A DNA stretch of 64,000 nucleotides. Source: Paramecium octaurelia (Eukaryota > Ciliophora > Oligohymenophorea > Peniculida > Parameciidae). Both the position numbers and the translations under genes were made by a program. Under the pieces are notes generated by a model. The model was not told where the DNA came from and did not search any database. It worked only from the letters and a program-made list of their open reading frames with translations. Numbering within the stretch: position 1 is the stretch's first letter; every line of letters starts with the position of its first letter. Of this stretch, positions 25,801 to 39,127 are shown piece by piece. The stretch lies in assembly GCA_905182995.1 (NCBI GenBank), contig CAJJDP010000076.1:8356-72355 (forward strand). The letters are read 5' to 3'.

Positions 25801-28800
25801 GGAATCTATTTCTGGTTTTATGAAAAGTTAAGATGAAAATGGGATTTGTTTGCAATGTCCCGCTAATTGTAAAGCATGCATGGATAGAAGTTAATCGGAT
25901 ATATATCAACTTAACCCATACTTTCTTTTAAATGATCAGAATAAATATTAAACTAGAATCTGCTATGAAAAATCAAAAGCTAGCATTCCGCAAGAATAAT
26001 ATTACTAAGATTCATTGACATAAACAGTAGTAGTTTGTAACAAATATGAACAATGTTATAACGAAATTATAATTCGATAAAATATTCATTGTGATCCATT
26101 CTATTATTATGATTAATAGAATGAATCAGGTGATGAATATTTTGAAAGCATGAATGTTCTTATTTTCAAATTTTTTAATTTTGAATATTTAACAAGATTA
26201 GAGACATCATAACTTTTTGATTATCTAAACGATATTTCAGTGAGACACATTTTATTTGAATATACCATACTTTAAGTTGTTGATGAGCCATGCGAATTTG
26301 AAAATAATATAGAGATTTTATCCACATTAGCTTAATATGTTTTTTCAGTACAATAAATTGACATTAAATTTAGGGGAAAATAATTATTATCTACTAATCC
26401 AATAAATCTGTTGGTACCCTCTTAACTAAATATTAATAACTACACAACAATAACTTTTGAGAATATCAATTTTTAATTTGTTAACAAAGAAGCTTCAATA
26501 ACAAGTAATTATAAAATTTCTATAAACAATTTAAAAAAAAAGATGTCTTTGAATCTTATAGACTGCAAATTTGAGAGTATAGGTGCTACAAAATCTGGAT
26601 AGATTTTCAAATTTGAGTCAAATATTCCTTATTCCATTTACATCACAAACCTAGTGATTAGCAATATAAATCTGTAGTAGTCTGATGTTTTTACTTTAAT
26701 TTCCTCAAACTATCTTTCTTAAAATCAGATTCAAATATCCAATATCACAATTATAAATTCCATATTAACTAATTTGTCATTGATTAGATTCTATGCAAAT
26801 TCAAATCACCTTTTATACAAATCCATCTTGAGAAATATTAGTATTATTGAAACTATTTTCATTTTCTCTTCATTTTTTATGTGTAGCGGTGTATTGGACT
26901 ATACTATAGGCAGTTTAGAAATTCATTAAATGTCTTTGCAAAATGTTGAGATTTTGAACAATTCAAACATTTTTCTAATTCCAATTATGGAATCCGTTAT
27001 TATTTCTAAGTTAATCTTAATAAATTCTCAACTTAAAGGTAACTCATAATTATATTCGAGCAATGTGATCAATATATAGGATTGTCTTATAAATCAAACA
27101 GCAATAGAATCAAGTAACTTGATACAAAATAACATTGATTATACTAAATCTTATGTCGCTTTGAATTAATCCTCGAAAATCGTAATTCAGAACTTAAAAG
27201 TTTTGAACACTAATTATAATAATAAATAGTAAATAATAACTATTGTGAAGTACGATGAAATAGATAAATTAATGGTTAATTTAACCAATTTCATAATGGA
27301 TAATTGTATCTCTAACACAAAATTGTAAAATACATAAGTTTCCTTTGATTAAGTAATGATATATATAGAATGTCAACTTTGTTATTTATAAGATATATAA
27401 ATACATAGAGGATATGGATTCCCTGAAATGACCATCCTTAATTCAGAAACTCTAGAAATAACACATTTTTAATTCTCTTAGGATCCAAGATATTTTTCGA
27501 AAGTTTTACATTCATCCATAGATTGCGTATCACAATTCGCTATTATGGAACTGTATTTTTTTCTTTACGTGGGATAATATCAAACCATTTTTATAGATAA
27601 TTTGAATGTTTCAAACAGTTTAAGTTTCAATACTCCTTTGATTATTTTAAAAGGGTATGATTTAATGTAGAAAATAGTGGAAGAAGCAATTTATGTGCAG
27701 AAGTCTTAATTCAGTTCAAATATATTAATAATCTCAACCCCTAATAAAAATACAGCCTTAATTTCCCTAGAATCAAAATAAAAAGGGCAAATAGCCTTTA
27801 TCAATACAAGTTTTTTATTTAACCATCTAAATTAATATTACCAAGCCTTATCTTAGATTTCTTCCACTACATTATTACTATTTCTGAAATTTGGAAATGT
27901 TATCTTACAAGGTTGTTTATTTGAATAAAATGTGGTAACAAATTCAACCGATTCAATTCTATACATAGATTCAGAAAAGCTATATATTTAAGATTCTAGT
28001 TTTAAAAATAACAATATTATAAATTACATATTACTGAGTAGATATACTATATTATCAGGCACTTAAGACAAATCTGCTATTAATTTTTAATTGATATTTC
28101 CAATTAAATCAAGCAGTGGGAATGGTATGATAATATCAACTTCAATAGAGATTCAAAATATAAAGGTAGACTCCTCTTTTTCTATTTATGGAGGAGGCTT
28201 TTATATAATTACATCTGGAATGAGTATAATAAATATTACAAATTCAGAATTTTCAAATACTAAAACTACACTATCATCTTTATACTTTTCAAAAGGCGGC
28301 TGCTTTTATATTGATGCTGGTTAATCTGCATTAATTCTAAAGATTAAGAATGTGAAATTTGATACATCGTTCAGCAGATATGATGGTGGTGCAATTTATA
28401 TAAATCCATCTGAAATATCTAATCTAATTGAGTTTGATTATTTAATTGTTAAGGATTGCTTTTCAGTTTCGAATTAATTTTTTTCATATGTTCTTTCCAA
28501 AAAAGATACTGTTTCATCATAGATAGTTTTTAAAAATATTGAATTCTATTCAACAAAAGAAGGACTAGAAAATTATTATTCATATTTAGATGGTATTACT
28601 GATGATGATGTTCTCAACATAATTCAATCAAATCCTTTGGTTTTTGTATAATTTGGAAACTTTAGTTTATATAATTGTAAGTTCTAATCCATTTATATGT
28701 AATTGTTACTTAAAATTGTATAAGCTTCGAACATTTTGTTATCAAATATAAAGATTATGAATTGTACGGTAGGATTATCACCACTATTCTAATTAAATTT

Positions 28801-31800
28801 AAGATAATGTAATAATATAATTAACATTTATAGAGTATGCTGGATAATTATAAATATTTAATCTTTAAATAACTTAAGTGGAGCAATTCTTAATGACTGA
28901 AAAAAGAGAATGCTAAAAAATGAATTCTATATTTTTCCTTTAATTGGATTGTCCTCTCAAGATGACTCAATTAAATTCTTAAATATCAGAACTTATTAAT
29001 GATTAATACAACTTAAATCAATTAATTTGTAATTAAGCCAAGATTTTCAAAGATAATTCTTTTACATTTAGCTTAATTGAAATAGAACAGATTAACGTTT
29101 TACATAAATTAACTATTGAGAAAATGGAGATTAAAAGTGTAGAATGCACTAAATGTTAATTTGGTTTGGTTAGAATTATTGAAATTGAACAATAAGATTA
29201 AGCAAACATTAAGCTTTCATAAATTTTGATAAAAAATAGCCTTTGCGGAAGGACTGGTTGTCTTTCAATTGCTAAAAATTAAAATGATTTACTGATTTAA
29301 GACCATACATTAAATAATAGAATTCTGTAATAACACAATTACGAAAAACTTTTAAATAACATGAAATATTAGTTAATTATTAAATAAAGCTAATTTCTAA
29401 ATAATTCTGCATCATATGGAGGTCCGCTGTTAATAGTTAGAATTAATGCTATAATAAAAGATTGCATTTTTTAAAATAATCTTGCAGATATTGGAGGTGC
29501 AATTTATTATTCATCAGAAAAAGAGGAATTATATATTTTGGAGACAAAAATAATTGAAAATAAAGCGTAAATTGCAGGAGGTATTTATCTAAGTTCTTAA
29601 TCACTTCAATTAACTAACTAATTAGATTTATAATTGGATTCTAACAATTCTACATTATATGGATCTAATGCTTTGGAGAAACCAAGATCATTAACATTAG
29701 CAATTATTAAAGGAATATTACTTGATAAGAAAGAAATTAGTAATACTGATAAAGAGATTATTGAACAAATAATTATTAATCCATATAAGATTTTAGGTTC
29801 TTCATAAAAAACGTTCTAATTATTATTACCTTCTGGAATAGCAATAACCAGTTACAGGTATTTTGATCCCATAAAATCGGAGTTTATACCTTATAATCTT
29901 ACATTCAGGATTATTGCTTTGGATAAATTTAAGGAGTAAATTATGGGTTTGCCAGGTTCTTATTGTACTTTATAACCAAAAGCATTTAATTTAAATTCAT
30001 AAAGAGAATAATATGATGTCCAATATAGTCTATCCTAATACGATGTCTAATATAATGAGACTACTGGGGATTATAATTTAGATAATCTAATCATTTACTT
30101 CAATCCTAATTATGGTCAAGATATCGTTCTTCGATTATCGATTTAATGCAATAGTGTTTTAGTTCCCTAATATAAAGAAAGCCCGCCTTTTTAAATTTAT
30201 AATTATGTCAAAAATTATAAATTATTAGTTGATATTCGAACATTTCCTTGTTAATTAGGTGAATTCTTAAATTAAACATCTGGTGGATGTGTTCTATGCG
30301 ATAGCTTTTAGAATTAATACTAAGTATCTTGGGCAGCATAAAATTGCAGTTATAAGGATGACTAAAAAATTAAATCATTGGAGTCAAGTATGATAGAACT
30401 AAGAGATCATTATTGGAGAGCATACTATTATAGTCAAACTATAGAACATTGTTATCATTTGGTGGAGAATTGTAAAGGCGGTTGGAGACCTGGAGATGAA
30501 TCATGTATGTTAGGACACATTGGAGCCTTATGCGAATAATGTGATTTATACGATTCTAGAGGAGGTGGATCTTATTCTGTAAGTTCAGCCTATTCATGTG
30601 GAAGTTGTGATTTAATAGCTTACAATGTAATAACAATCATTTTTGTGAGCCTTTGGACTTTAATTTCAACATTGATGTCAGTGAGTAGCACCATCGAAAT
30701 GATTGAAGAATTTATAAAAGGCATAAGTTTGAAGGCTTTTGGAGTTAGAGTAGCAATAAAGGAAGCTTAAACAGCTATTTTGATCAAGGTGTTCACAAAT
30801 TATCTTCAAATTATTTCAACCATTTCTACATTTTAATTGCAAGTTCCAATAGGGATAGCATCAGTTGTCAATACTGTTGGTAACCCTATTGAATCGCTGG
30901 CTTATTCACTCGATTGCTTTTTAGTTACGATCACAGATATTTTGATAATATACTTTAGAATAATTTGGAGCTTAACTATGACTTCTTCATATATAACAGT
31001 TATTTTTAGTTTATTTGGAATTGCAATAATTACTAAGCAAATTAAATTCAACTTTTCATTTATTTCTACATCCTTAATATATTTATTCATATTTTTACAG
31101 CCAAATTTAGTAGCAGGAATAATTTCACTATTATCTTACAGAAAGATATCAGATGAATATTGGATTTAAGGCAATGTAGCCTATAGATATGATACAATTT
31201 AACATGCTAAATGGTTGATTACTTTTTGCTTACCATTATTATTCACTTTCGGTTGCATTCTTCCTTGCATTTTGTGGTATGGAGTCTATAAGAATAAAGA
31301 CCATCTAGATTTTTCATCAGTAAGAAAGATATGGGGATATTTATATAATGAATATAGGATCCATGCATATTTCTGGGAAACCATAAAGATAATGCAAAAG
31401 GAAATTATTATTATTGTTTTGGCTTATTATGATGATCATGTCCCTATAAAGGCATCGTTAGTATTTCTAGTTTTGTTTGGCTATACTTTTATAGCAATTA
31501 AACAAAAACCTTACATGACTGGATAATTAAATCTAATTGACACATAATCAACAGTAATTTGCGCGGTTTCAATTATTTTAGCTAGTTCAATTTATACAGC
31601 ACAGTAATAATAGTTATTTGAAATTGTATGGCCTTTTTATCTTATAATTGGCTTTCTTAATGGTTTCTATATTCTCCGAATGCTATTATAGATTCTCTTT
31701 GCCTATTTTAATAAGCTTTATGACAAAATAGATATTTTAAAAGAAGTAATTTAAAATTACTTCCCCAATTTTGTGAAGTATCATCCATTCTTGAAAAATT

Positions 31801-32205
31801 TCTTCGAGACCCACAAAAACAAACAAACAAGAATTAATCAAAAGTTTACAAAATTGAGAGATTATCTAATACCATAAGCTCGTTTGATTTTAGAATTTAA
31901 AAAGTAAAATTAATTATCAATTTAGATCAAAGCGATTAGAGTTATCTTCCAAAAACACAGTTTAAAAAATTATTGATAAAGACAAACAGGAAACTGAACA
32001 ATAATTTTCTGCAGATATCTTCAGTGTCAATAATCTTATACAGTTAAATCCTTTATAACAGAGTCAAATAAAAAAAAATGAATACTCATTTCCCAACACT
32101 AAATTAGAATAAAACTCATTTGCACTTCAATCTTAAAGAGAATATGTAAAATAAAACGAAAACCCAGAAAAGGCATAGTTAAATTTTGCACAAAAGAATA
32201 CATGA
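22826..32205 (+). CDS. Giant Cys-rich, beta-helix, multi-TM surface protein
   Basis: About 3,093 aa (3,085 if the ATG at 22850 is used). Order: signal peptide (MLFILLFQ); N-terminal lectin/laminin-G-like region with GKTNTGSGVWMNYQPL (about 20-430); many CxxC growth-factor-receptor-like repeats (about 450-1100, e.g. CMKCENSFVCESC); a long Asn/Ser/Ile-rich beta-helix-like region with NNxAxxGGAIYY repeats (about 1170-2350); Cys cluster (CEQCDLYDSRGGG); six or more hydrophobic helices (about 2570-2940); polar Gln-rich cytoplasmic tail. Four introns keep the frame: 22873-22896, 23067-23093, 28809-28833 and 31960-31981 (24, 27, 25 and 22 nt). Probably a cell-surface adhesion or sensing protein; ligand unknown. 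Similar giants are known in ciliates. Confidence 0.85.
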
Positions 32206-33390
32206 TGTAAAATAAATTCAAATTTATTTCAACTTCAAAATCATCGTTAATAAAATATAAATAAGTATTTAATTTATAAATCACAAAAATATCTTCTCAA
32301 AGGTGACTGATTGGTGAATTGCATCTCCAATTTGAAAGAATTATCAATTAGATTAGCATAGCAATTAAGGAAGTTACAATGCAGGACTTTAATTAATTAG
32401 AAAATTATTTTCTCTCTATCCTTTATAATAATTTCAAGCTTAATTGATCTGATCTAACATTCCAGATATATTGAGAATCATTATTCATTAAATATTCTTC
32501 AAAAGCATTAATTCACTTCAATAGAAATGAAATCATTTCATATCCTTTTACATCCGATGATTGATTATAATCACAATAACTTTAGTTGACTTTAGGCAAA
32601 GCTGGTGGATTAAACTTTAAGAAATTTTATGTTATTTTCAAGTGTAATTTGAGTTTATAATAATTAGGGAAATTTGCTTAATTTTTGTAAGTATGTATAT
32701 AAAAATATTATCACAATAATTTTTGAACCAAATTCCTTCTAAATAAAGCCTTTAAAAAGTTAATAATCTAATTTTCTATTTTCTGATTTTTATGTTGATT
32801 TTATAGACAGTTCTTATTAAAATTTTGCAATACCATGTCTTTAATTAGAAGGAATTTGATGACAAGGAATGATACCATTTAGTTTATATTATCTTTTAGA
32901 TTGTTACTAGGGTATTTGAAAATGGCTTATTATTATTGTTATTCTTTTGGAGATTTATCCACAATTTTATTGTGTATCATCAAACGCTTCTCTTATTTGA
33001 ATGAATTCAATTCTCAATATATTTTTCATAAAATGTTCTACATTTTGCAATATTGATATCCTTGTAATAAATAATGAATTTGATGATAATAATAACATTG
33101 AATTATTCAGTGATTTTAAATAATAAATAATCTGATATTTTATTAATAAGGGAATTATATACTGCATAGAAACAATATTCATTTCAATTCCATGACTTAT
33201 TCATAAATGCATAAGTAATATATAATGGTCTGTCTTTACTTTTCCAAATCGCTAATCTTTATTTTGGTAAGATATTTTTTGCAATTAAGAGTAATAGAGC
33301 AAGGCTTTAAGGATTTTGTAAGATTGTTAACTGAAATAAAATATTAATTATTTAACAGAAAATATATATAAAAATTATAATATATTTTTA
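32206..33390. other. Intergenic, nothing recognised
   Basis: About 1.2 kb between the giant gene and TPR-like remains. Short ORFs on the minus strand (32099-32284, 32967-33182) show no domain or start context. I see no RNA gene or repeat. Confidence 0.4.
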
Positions 33391-33417
33391 AGTTAATATT
33401 AATTTATTGTCTTTTCA

Positions 33418-33965
33418 TGTTTGAACCATAGAATTAGTTTTATCTATTAATTCATAATTATTATTGTTCAATGGTATGCTATCAATTAACTCTTTCAATT
33501 GATTATCCTGAGGTACAACTTTTTCAAATGTTCCTTCTAAATTGAATGTTAATTAATATGCAATTGAATTAGCTTGCTTCTGAAAATATACATTTAAAAA
33601 AAAATATACGTGTTCCACTTTAATAATAAGTTTCAGCCATATAATTATTCTTTGTTATACTATGATCTGCATCAATCAATGCATTTTCATATTGATTGAT
33701 CCTATCAAATAATTAGCCTGTGTTTATATACCCAAATATAATTCTTAGATTGTAGGTTTCAGGAAATTTTTGGATTAAAGGCCAATTCAATTACTTGTAA
33801 GGCTTCTGTTAAGTTATTTTCAATTAACAGCTCCTTTAAATATTTAAAGAACTAATAGAACCTGGCTTTTATAGCTATGAGTAATGGCTTCAAGATTATT
33901 TTACTCTTTTAATAGTTGTTACATATGAGAGGATGTTGCAAATTTTTAAATAATTAATCAAATTT
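33418..33965 (-). pseudogene. TPR-like protein remains
   Basis: Reading leftwards from about 33,950, the minus strand gives helix-pair sequence of TPR type: YLKELLIENNLTEALQVIEL, then RINQYENALIDADHSITKNN, then LKELIDSIPLNNNNYELIDK ending at TGA 33418-33420. Between the pieces there is an in-frame TGA where Trp would fit (after NPKIS) and frame changes I could not resolve with GTA...TAG introns. Either a decayed TPR gene or one with introns I missed. TPR proteins are scaffolds for protein-protein contacts. Confidence 0.35.
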
Positions 33966-34507
33966 TAGAGGTTAAAATTGAGTGGAGAATGAAATTGAAA
34001 TGGAAAATAATGGGGTTCAAATTATAAAGCCCTTGCATCTGGAATATTTATATTAAAAGTTCAATTTTAAAAGGCAATAAAATATATAGTTTACAACTAA
34101 TTGAGATTTTAAGTACTATTTAAAGAAAGTTATATTGAACATAAACTGAATTTTTGTTTGCTTCTCAAGTCTCAAAGAATTGGCAATTTCTTTTTTTTGT
34201 TCCATCAATTTATAAATAAATTTGCACTTACTTAAGGACAAATATTGTGATAATCACAATGTTTTTCTAAATAAGATATGCTATGACATAGGAAATGTTA
34301 GTGTTTATTGTTTATGAAAATTCTTACTAATTTAAATAAACCTATCTTTATAGTATTAAAAAATAGGAAATAAAATACTTTTTTAGAGAAAGTTTTTATC
34401 CTCAAATTCAGCAAAAATAGGTTAGGTTTAAAAAATTTAATAACAAATAGTATTGTTCATCAAACAAGTGACAACTTAGAAAATAGTTCACATATCTGAC
34501 AAAGTGA
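33966..34507. other. Possible 5' exon area
   Basis: AT-rich. A plus-strand frame at about 34370-34500 (QKIQQQIVLFIKQVTTQKIV) may be the first exon of the helical-repeat gene to its right, but no splice joining it in frame was found. Confidence 0.3.
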
Positions 34508-35519
34508 TATCTCAGAAATTTAGTTTATACAAAACCTATATTAGACAATGCCCAATATACTTAAAATCATTATAGTTTACATCTACTCGAATTCCTTAAA
34601 TATTGTGTTGTAATAGATGGTCATGAGTTTAGTATATTAATTTAGAAAAATGGAGGCATAGAACTAATTTTGAATATTCTAGAGTAATTATAATAATCAA
34701 GACATATAGATATTTGTTGTTGGAGTTAAACAACGTGAATTCACTGAGTATACTTGATATCAAAAAAGTTACGGTAGAAAGAATTTTCTTGCACTCTGTA
34801 ATTAGATTAAATAACATTATGATGAATTATCTTTACTTGGATGCTTCAAAATATTAAAAGAGTCCCTTCCATTTACAAAGCAAACTTATAAAATTCTTAT
34901 ATAAAGCTAAGCAATCAATAATTTGTTAAAATTAATCTTAAGTTAAAATTAAAAAAATCAGCAACGCTTCTTTTGAATAGATAACTGGATTATTATATTC
35001 TAATGTAGAATTATTAGATTAGAGTTTATCAAAAGAGTGTCTTGACTTATTGGATAAACTTCTTCAATAAAAAAATCGCATATCGAAAAAGGAGATGTAC
35101 ACTCTATATTTTACTTAGGTTCTATATTGTATTTCATAGTTTTTTGGAGGCACTTTATTACACTGTTATTTGAAAACAAAACTATGATTTCTTAGATTAT
35201 AAAATTTGTTAAAAACAATTAGAGTGATGAGGCTAAGGAAATGGTATAACTTTTAGGAAAAGTATATGAAATTATAACATATCTTTTTCATGAAGGAATA
35301 ATAATAGAATTAATTTAGCGACTTGAATCATAAATGAAGACGATATTGAAGAAATTATAAATTCACTGTAGAATATAATTAACCGTACTTAAAAGTAGCT
35401 ATATTTTATTTCAAAGTAATAATTAAAAGTAGAAATTACTAAATAAAACACAAGTTGAGGCTATCAAGAAACTATAAAGCCATAAAAGTAAAACCATAAA
35501 AACAATATTAAATAATTGA
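34508..35519 (+). CDS. Uncharacterised helical protein (copy one, 5' end unclear)
   Basis: Not securely recognised. The visible part is all-helical, as in armadillo/HEAT-type scaffolds: QKNGGIELILNILEYLLLEL, VELLDQSLSKECLDLLDKLL, AKEMVQLLGKVYEIITYLFH. Three introns at 34684-34709 (26 nt), 35097-35118 (22 nt) and 35165-35195 (31 nt, starting GTTA) restore one frame ending at TGA 35517-35519. No in-frame ATG is seen at the left; a TGA just before 34508 means an upstream exon is missing or spliced in. It lies within a 1,223-bp assembly duplication that starts at 34511. Confidence 0.55.
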
Positions 35520-36957
35520 TCCTTCTGTTGGAATGATTATGTTTGAATTAAATACAATTTTTGTGAAATTCATTCTAGTTGAATTTAAAGTCCAAATATT
35601 ATTTTTCATATTTTTTCTAAAGATGTTTTAAGCAATATTTCTCTTCATCTATTAGAATATTTGAAAAATTACTTATTTTAGATTAATTTAATAAATTTAT
35701 AAACAGCTAATCATTTCAAGAATTTGTGAATATNCTCAGAAATTTAGTTTATACAAAACCTATATTAGACAATGCCCAATATACTTAAAATCATTATAGT
35801 TTACATCTACTCGAATTCCTTAAATATTGTGTTGTAATAGATGGTCATGAGTTTAGTATATTAATTTAGAAAAATGGAGGCATAGAACTAATTTTGAATA
35901 TTCTAGAGTAATTATAATAATCAAGACATATAGATATTTGTTGTTGGAGTTAAACAACGTGAATTCACTGAGTATACTTGATATCAAAAAAGTTACGGTA
36001 GAAAGAATTTTCTTGCACTCTGTAATTAGATTAAATAACATTATGATGAATTATCTTTACTTGGATGCTTCAAAATATTAAAAGAGTCCCTTCCATTTAC
36101 AAAGCAAACTTATAAAATTCTTATATAAAGCTAAGCAATCAATAATTTGTTAAAATTAATCTTAAGTTAAAATTAAAAAAATCAGCAACGCTTCTTTTGA
36201 ATAGATAACTGGATTATTATATTCTAATGTAGAATTATTAGATTAGAGTTTATCAAAAGAGTGTCTTGACTTATTGGATAAACTTCTTCAATAAAAAAAT
36301 CGCATATCGAAAAAGGAGATGTACACTCTATATTTTACTTAGGTTCTATATTGTATTTCATAGTTTTTTGGAGGCACTTTATTACACTGTTATTTGAAAA
36401 CAAAACTATGATTTCTTAGATTATAAAATTTGTTAAAAACAATTAGAGTGATGAGGCTAAGGAAATGGTATAACTTTTAGGAAAAGTATATGAAATTATA
36501 ACATATCTTTTTCATGAAGGAATAATAATAGAATTAATTTAGCGACTTGAATCATAAATGAAGACGATATTGAAGAAATTATAAATTCACTGTAGAATAT
36601 AATTAACCGTACTTAAAAGTAGCTATATTTTATTTCAAAGTAATAATTAAAAGTAGAAATTACTAAATAAAACACAAGTTGAGGCTATCAAGAAACTATA
36701 AAGCCATAAAAGTAAAACCATAAAAACAATATTAAATAATTGATCCTTCTGTTGGAATGATTATGTTTGAATTAAATACAATTTTTGTGAAATTCATTCT
36801 AGTTGAATTTAAAGTCCAAATATTATTTTTCATATTTTTTCTAAAGATGTTTTAAGCAATATTTCTCTTCATCTATTAGAATATTTGAAAAATTACTTAT
36901 TTTAGATTAATTTAATAAATTTATAAACAGCTAATCATTTCAAGAATTTGTGAATAT
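34511..36957 (+). repeat. Direct 1,223-bp duplication around N (artefact)
   Basis: Bases 34511-35733 recur at 35735-36957 with one N at 35734 (offset 1,224). It contains almost the whole visible helical gene. Treat as one locus. Confidence 0.93.
35735..36743 (+). CDS. Uncharacterised helical protein (copy two)
   Basis: Duplicate of the gene at 34508-35519, same introns and stop (TGA 36741-36743), starting at the N. Almost certainly the same locus. The minus-strand ORFs at 34629-34817 and 35853-36041 are shadows of it. Confidence 0.45.
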
Positions 36958-37237
36958 TCCATAAATTTCAAAATTTTTTTTAGAATACAAATTTTATATT
37001 CATAGAATAGATTCTTAAAAATTATCAAGTAAATCTTTCGAAAAAGAAAATTGTTAAATTGCAAGTCCTAGTTCATAAATTTTAAAAAGCGTTGACACGC
37101 TTGCACCTTATTTGTTCACTATAAATTGAAAATTCAAAATTAAATATAGTTAATTATTTTAATTCACATCTGCAAAACATGGAATTTATTTTACATTATT
37201 AAATATATCCTTAATAATATGTATATTTACACAAGTT

Positions 37238-38246
37238 ATGAAAAAAATCAGCCTAACTAACCTCTAAACAGCATAAGTGATATTCGACAGACAATCCAAA
37301 CAAATAATACCGAATAATTCGAATTCGAATAAATATAAAGTTGTTGATATAGAATTTATATATATATTAGGTAGCTAATAAATTGAAGATTCTTTAAAAA
37401 GAGCTGATTATATCAGCAGTGCGTATGCGGCAATGATCATAGAGAATTTTATTATACTTGCAGTAATTCTCCTTGGTCTTTATTCTGAATTACAATATTG
37501 GTTGATTACAAAAAGTTCTAATATTAAAGACTTTTGCTATTGTGAAATGATAGGTGTATCAGAGTGTAATTTAGGATGCGTTATTTCCCAAAAAAATGAA
37601 TTTTATATTCAGCCAACCTATTTTTTTTATTGTTGTATTTTAATTGGAGTTATTCTATAAATTTGGTTGAATTTAGGAATAGTTTATTTTAGAAAGGTAT
37701 AAAATAGCATAATTATTAAAATAGCTATTTTGGGCTTAACAGCTAATTTTGTTAATTGTAGTATTTTCTTGTTATGCATTTATGATCTCAACATTATGCA
37801 CATTGATTGCTTATAATTTTGGCATTGGATTGATTTTTCTTGGTTGGTTGAATGCATTTGTGATAATTTTCTGCTTCGCCTTCTATACAATGAAAACAAA
37901 AAGTGAAATGAATTATGGAAGTAGAATTTATTTATTATATTTAAGTTGGAGCACTCTTTATAATGAGTCCAACTATTTTCTTTTTAATTACTTTTATCAA
38001 AATAACTCCCAATTCTGTTATGTTCTTATTGCTAAACAGCCTAATTTTAATGAGTTTTGGATTCTATTTGATTTGGGAATCAAAAAAAATGTTAAACTAA
38101 TAGAGAGTATTAGACTATCTTAATTAATTTAGATTATTCAATTATCATTTATTGAAATACTAATAGGATCAGAATTACTTATTTCTTTTGTAAATTAGGG
38201 AGTCTTTAGAGGAGTTGAATTGTTAATCAAAAAATTAAAAAAATGA
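37238..38246 (+). CDS. Multi-pass membrane protein, 326 aa
   Basis: Family not recognised. ATG 37238 begins MKKISLTNLQTAQVIFDRQ, a polar N-terminal region of about 65 residues. Hydrophobic segments follow: AMIIENFIILAVILLGL, TYFFYCCILIGVILQIWL, LILLIVVFSCYAFMI and LIFLGWLNAFVIIFCFAFY. Between the first two is a Cys-containing loop (DFCYCEMIGVSECNLGC) that may be extracytoplasmic. A 28-nt intron at 37697-37724 (GTA...TAG) joins the two halves; without it the protein would stop early. TGA is at 38244-38246. It resembles the many uncharacterised 4-6 TM proteins of ciliates. Confidence 0.7.
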
Positions 38247-39127
38247 TCTCATGATTACAAATGATATTTATTATTTATGAAAAGAGCAATGCTATTTTAT
38301 CAAATTAAAAATTAATAATTTTTTAGAGTTTATTTATGAAATGATAATACTATTATTTTTTAACAATTTTATTTAGGTATTCATTTCAAAATGTAATCAT
38401 TTTTTTTCTTGTAAATTTTCACATTTCTCTGAGAATAACAAAAATTGATAATTTTAGGAGAATTGGAGTCATTAGCCAATATTACTTGTTTCTCAAACGC
38501 CTAAAGGAATCATTTTAAAAATAAGAACTCTCAAATCAAAAAAATTTGCAATTTTGCAAAATCAATTAGCTTAAATATCCAAAAAATTCAACTATATCAG
38601 TCAATTTTACCTTATAAATACATTAAAAATCAAAGAGCTTCGAAGATACTTCACCTTAAAAAAGTATAATGAGTTATTATTATTCATTATTCTAACTCAG
38701 CAATTAATATTATAGTTTATAACTGTTCCATATAAAGTTTTACTTTGCGAATTATTTGTAGAAATTTATTCGTTTCCCTAAATTGCAAATTCAAAAAAAA
38801 GGCTGAAGAAACTATTGAATTTACAATTAATAACAAATAGTGATCGACAATTAATTTGGTTTTTGTGATAAAACTTACTTCATTAATTAGGCCTATATGA
38901 TGTAGGGATTATCAATCGATATAAAAATATTTAGTACTCTCCAGGTTTAATTTTATTCACAATAAGAATTCAAGCTATTCGAATATATCTCAATTCAAAA
39001 TTAATGATTACTTCAATAATCCTTAAAATATATCAAGAAAGATATTTCGCCTAAACTTGATACCTAAATAATTGATTAGATATATGATTATCATATATAA
39101 TTTAATAAAATCTTTAACAAAAACTTG
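38247..39127. other. Coding-like plus-strand fragments, unresolved
   Basis: From about 38455 the plus strand reads SQYYLFLKRLKESFQKQELS to a TGA near 38800, then a second frame (LLNLQLITNSDRQLIWFL) with an internal TGA runs to about 39055. I found no splice that joins them. It may be a relic or a chance open frame. Confidence 0.3.

Noticed and set aside
30902-31090. Minus-strand ORF inside the giant gene
   Set aside because: Antisense shadow of the membrane domain, which is in frame with recognised Cys-rich and TM sequence on the plus strand.
34629-36041. Two identical minus-strand 62-codon ORFs
   Set aside because: Same sequence in both assembly copies and antisense to the helical gene.
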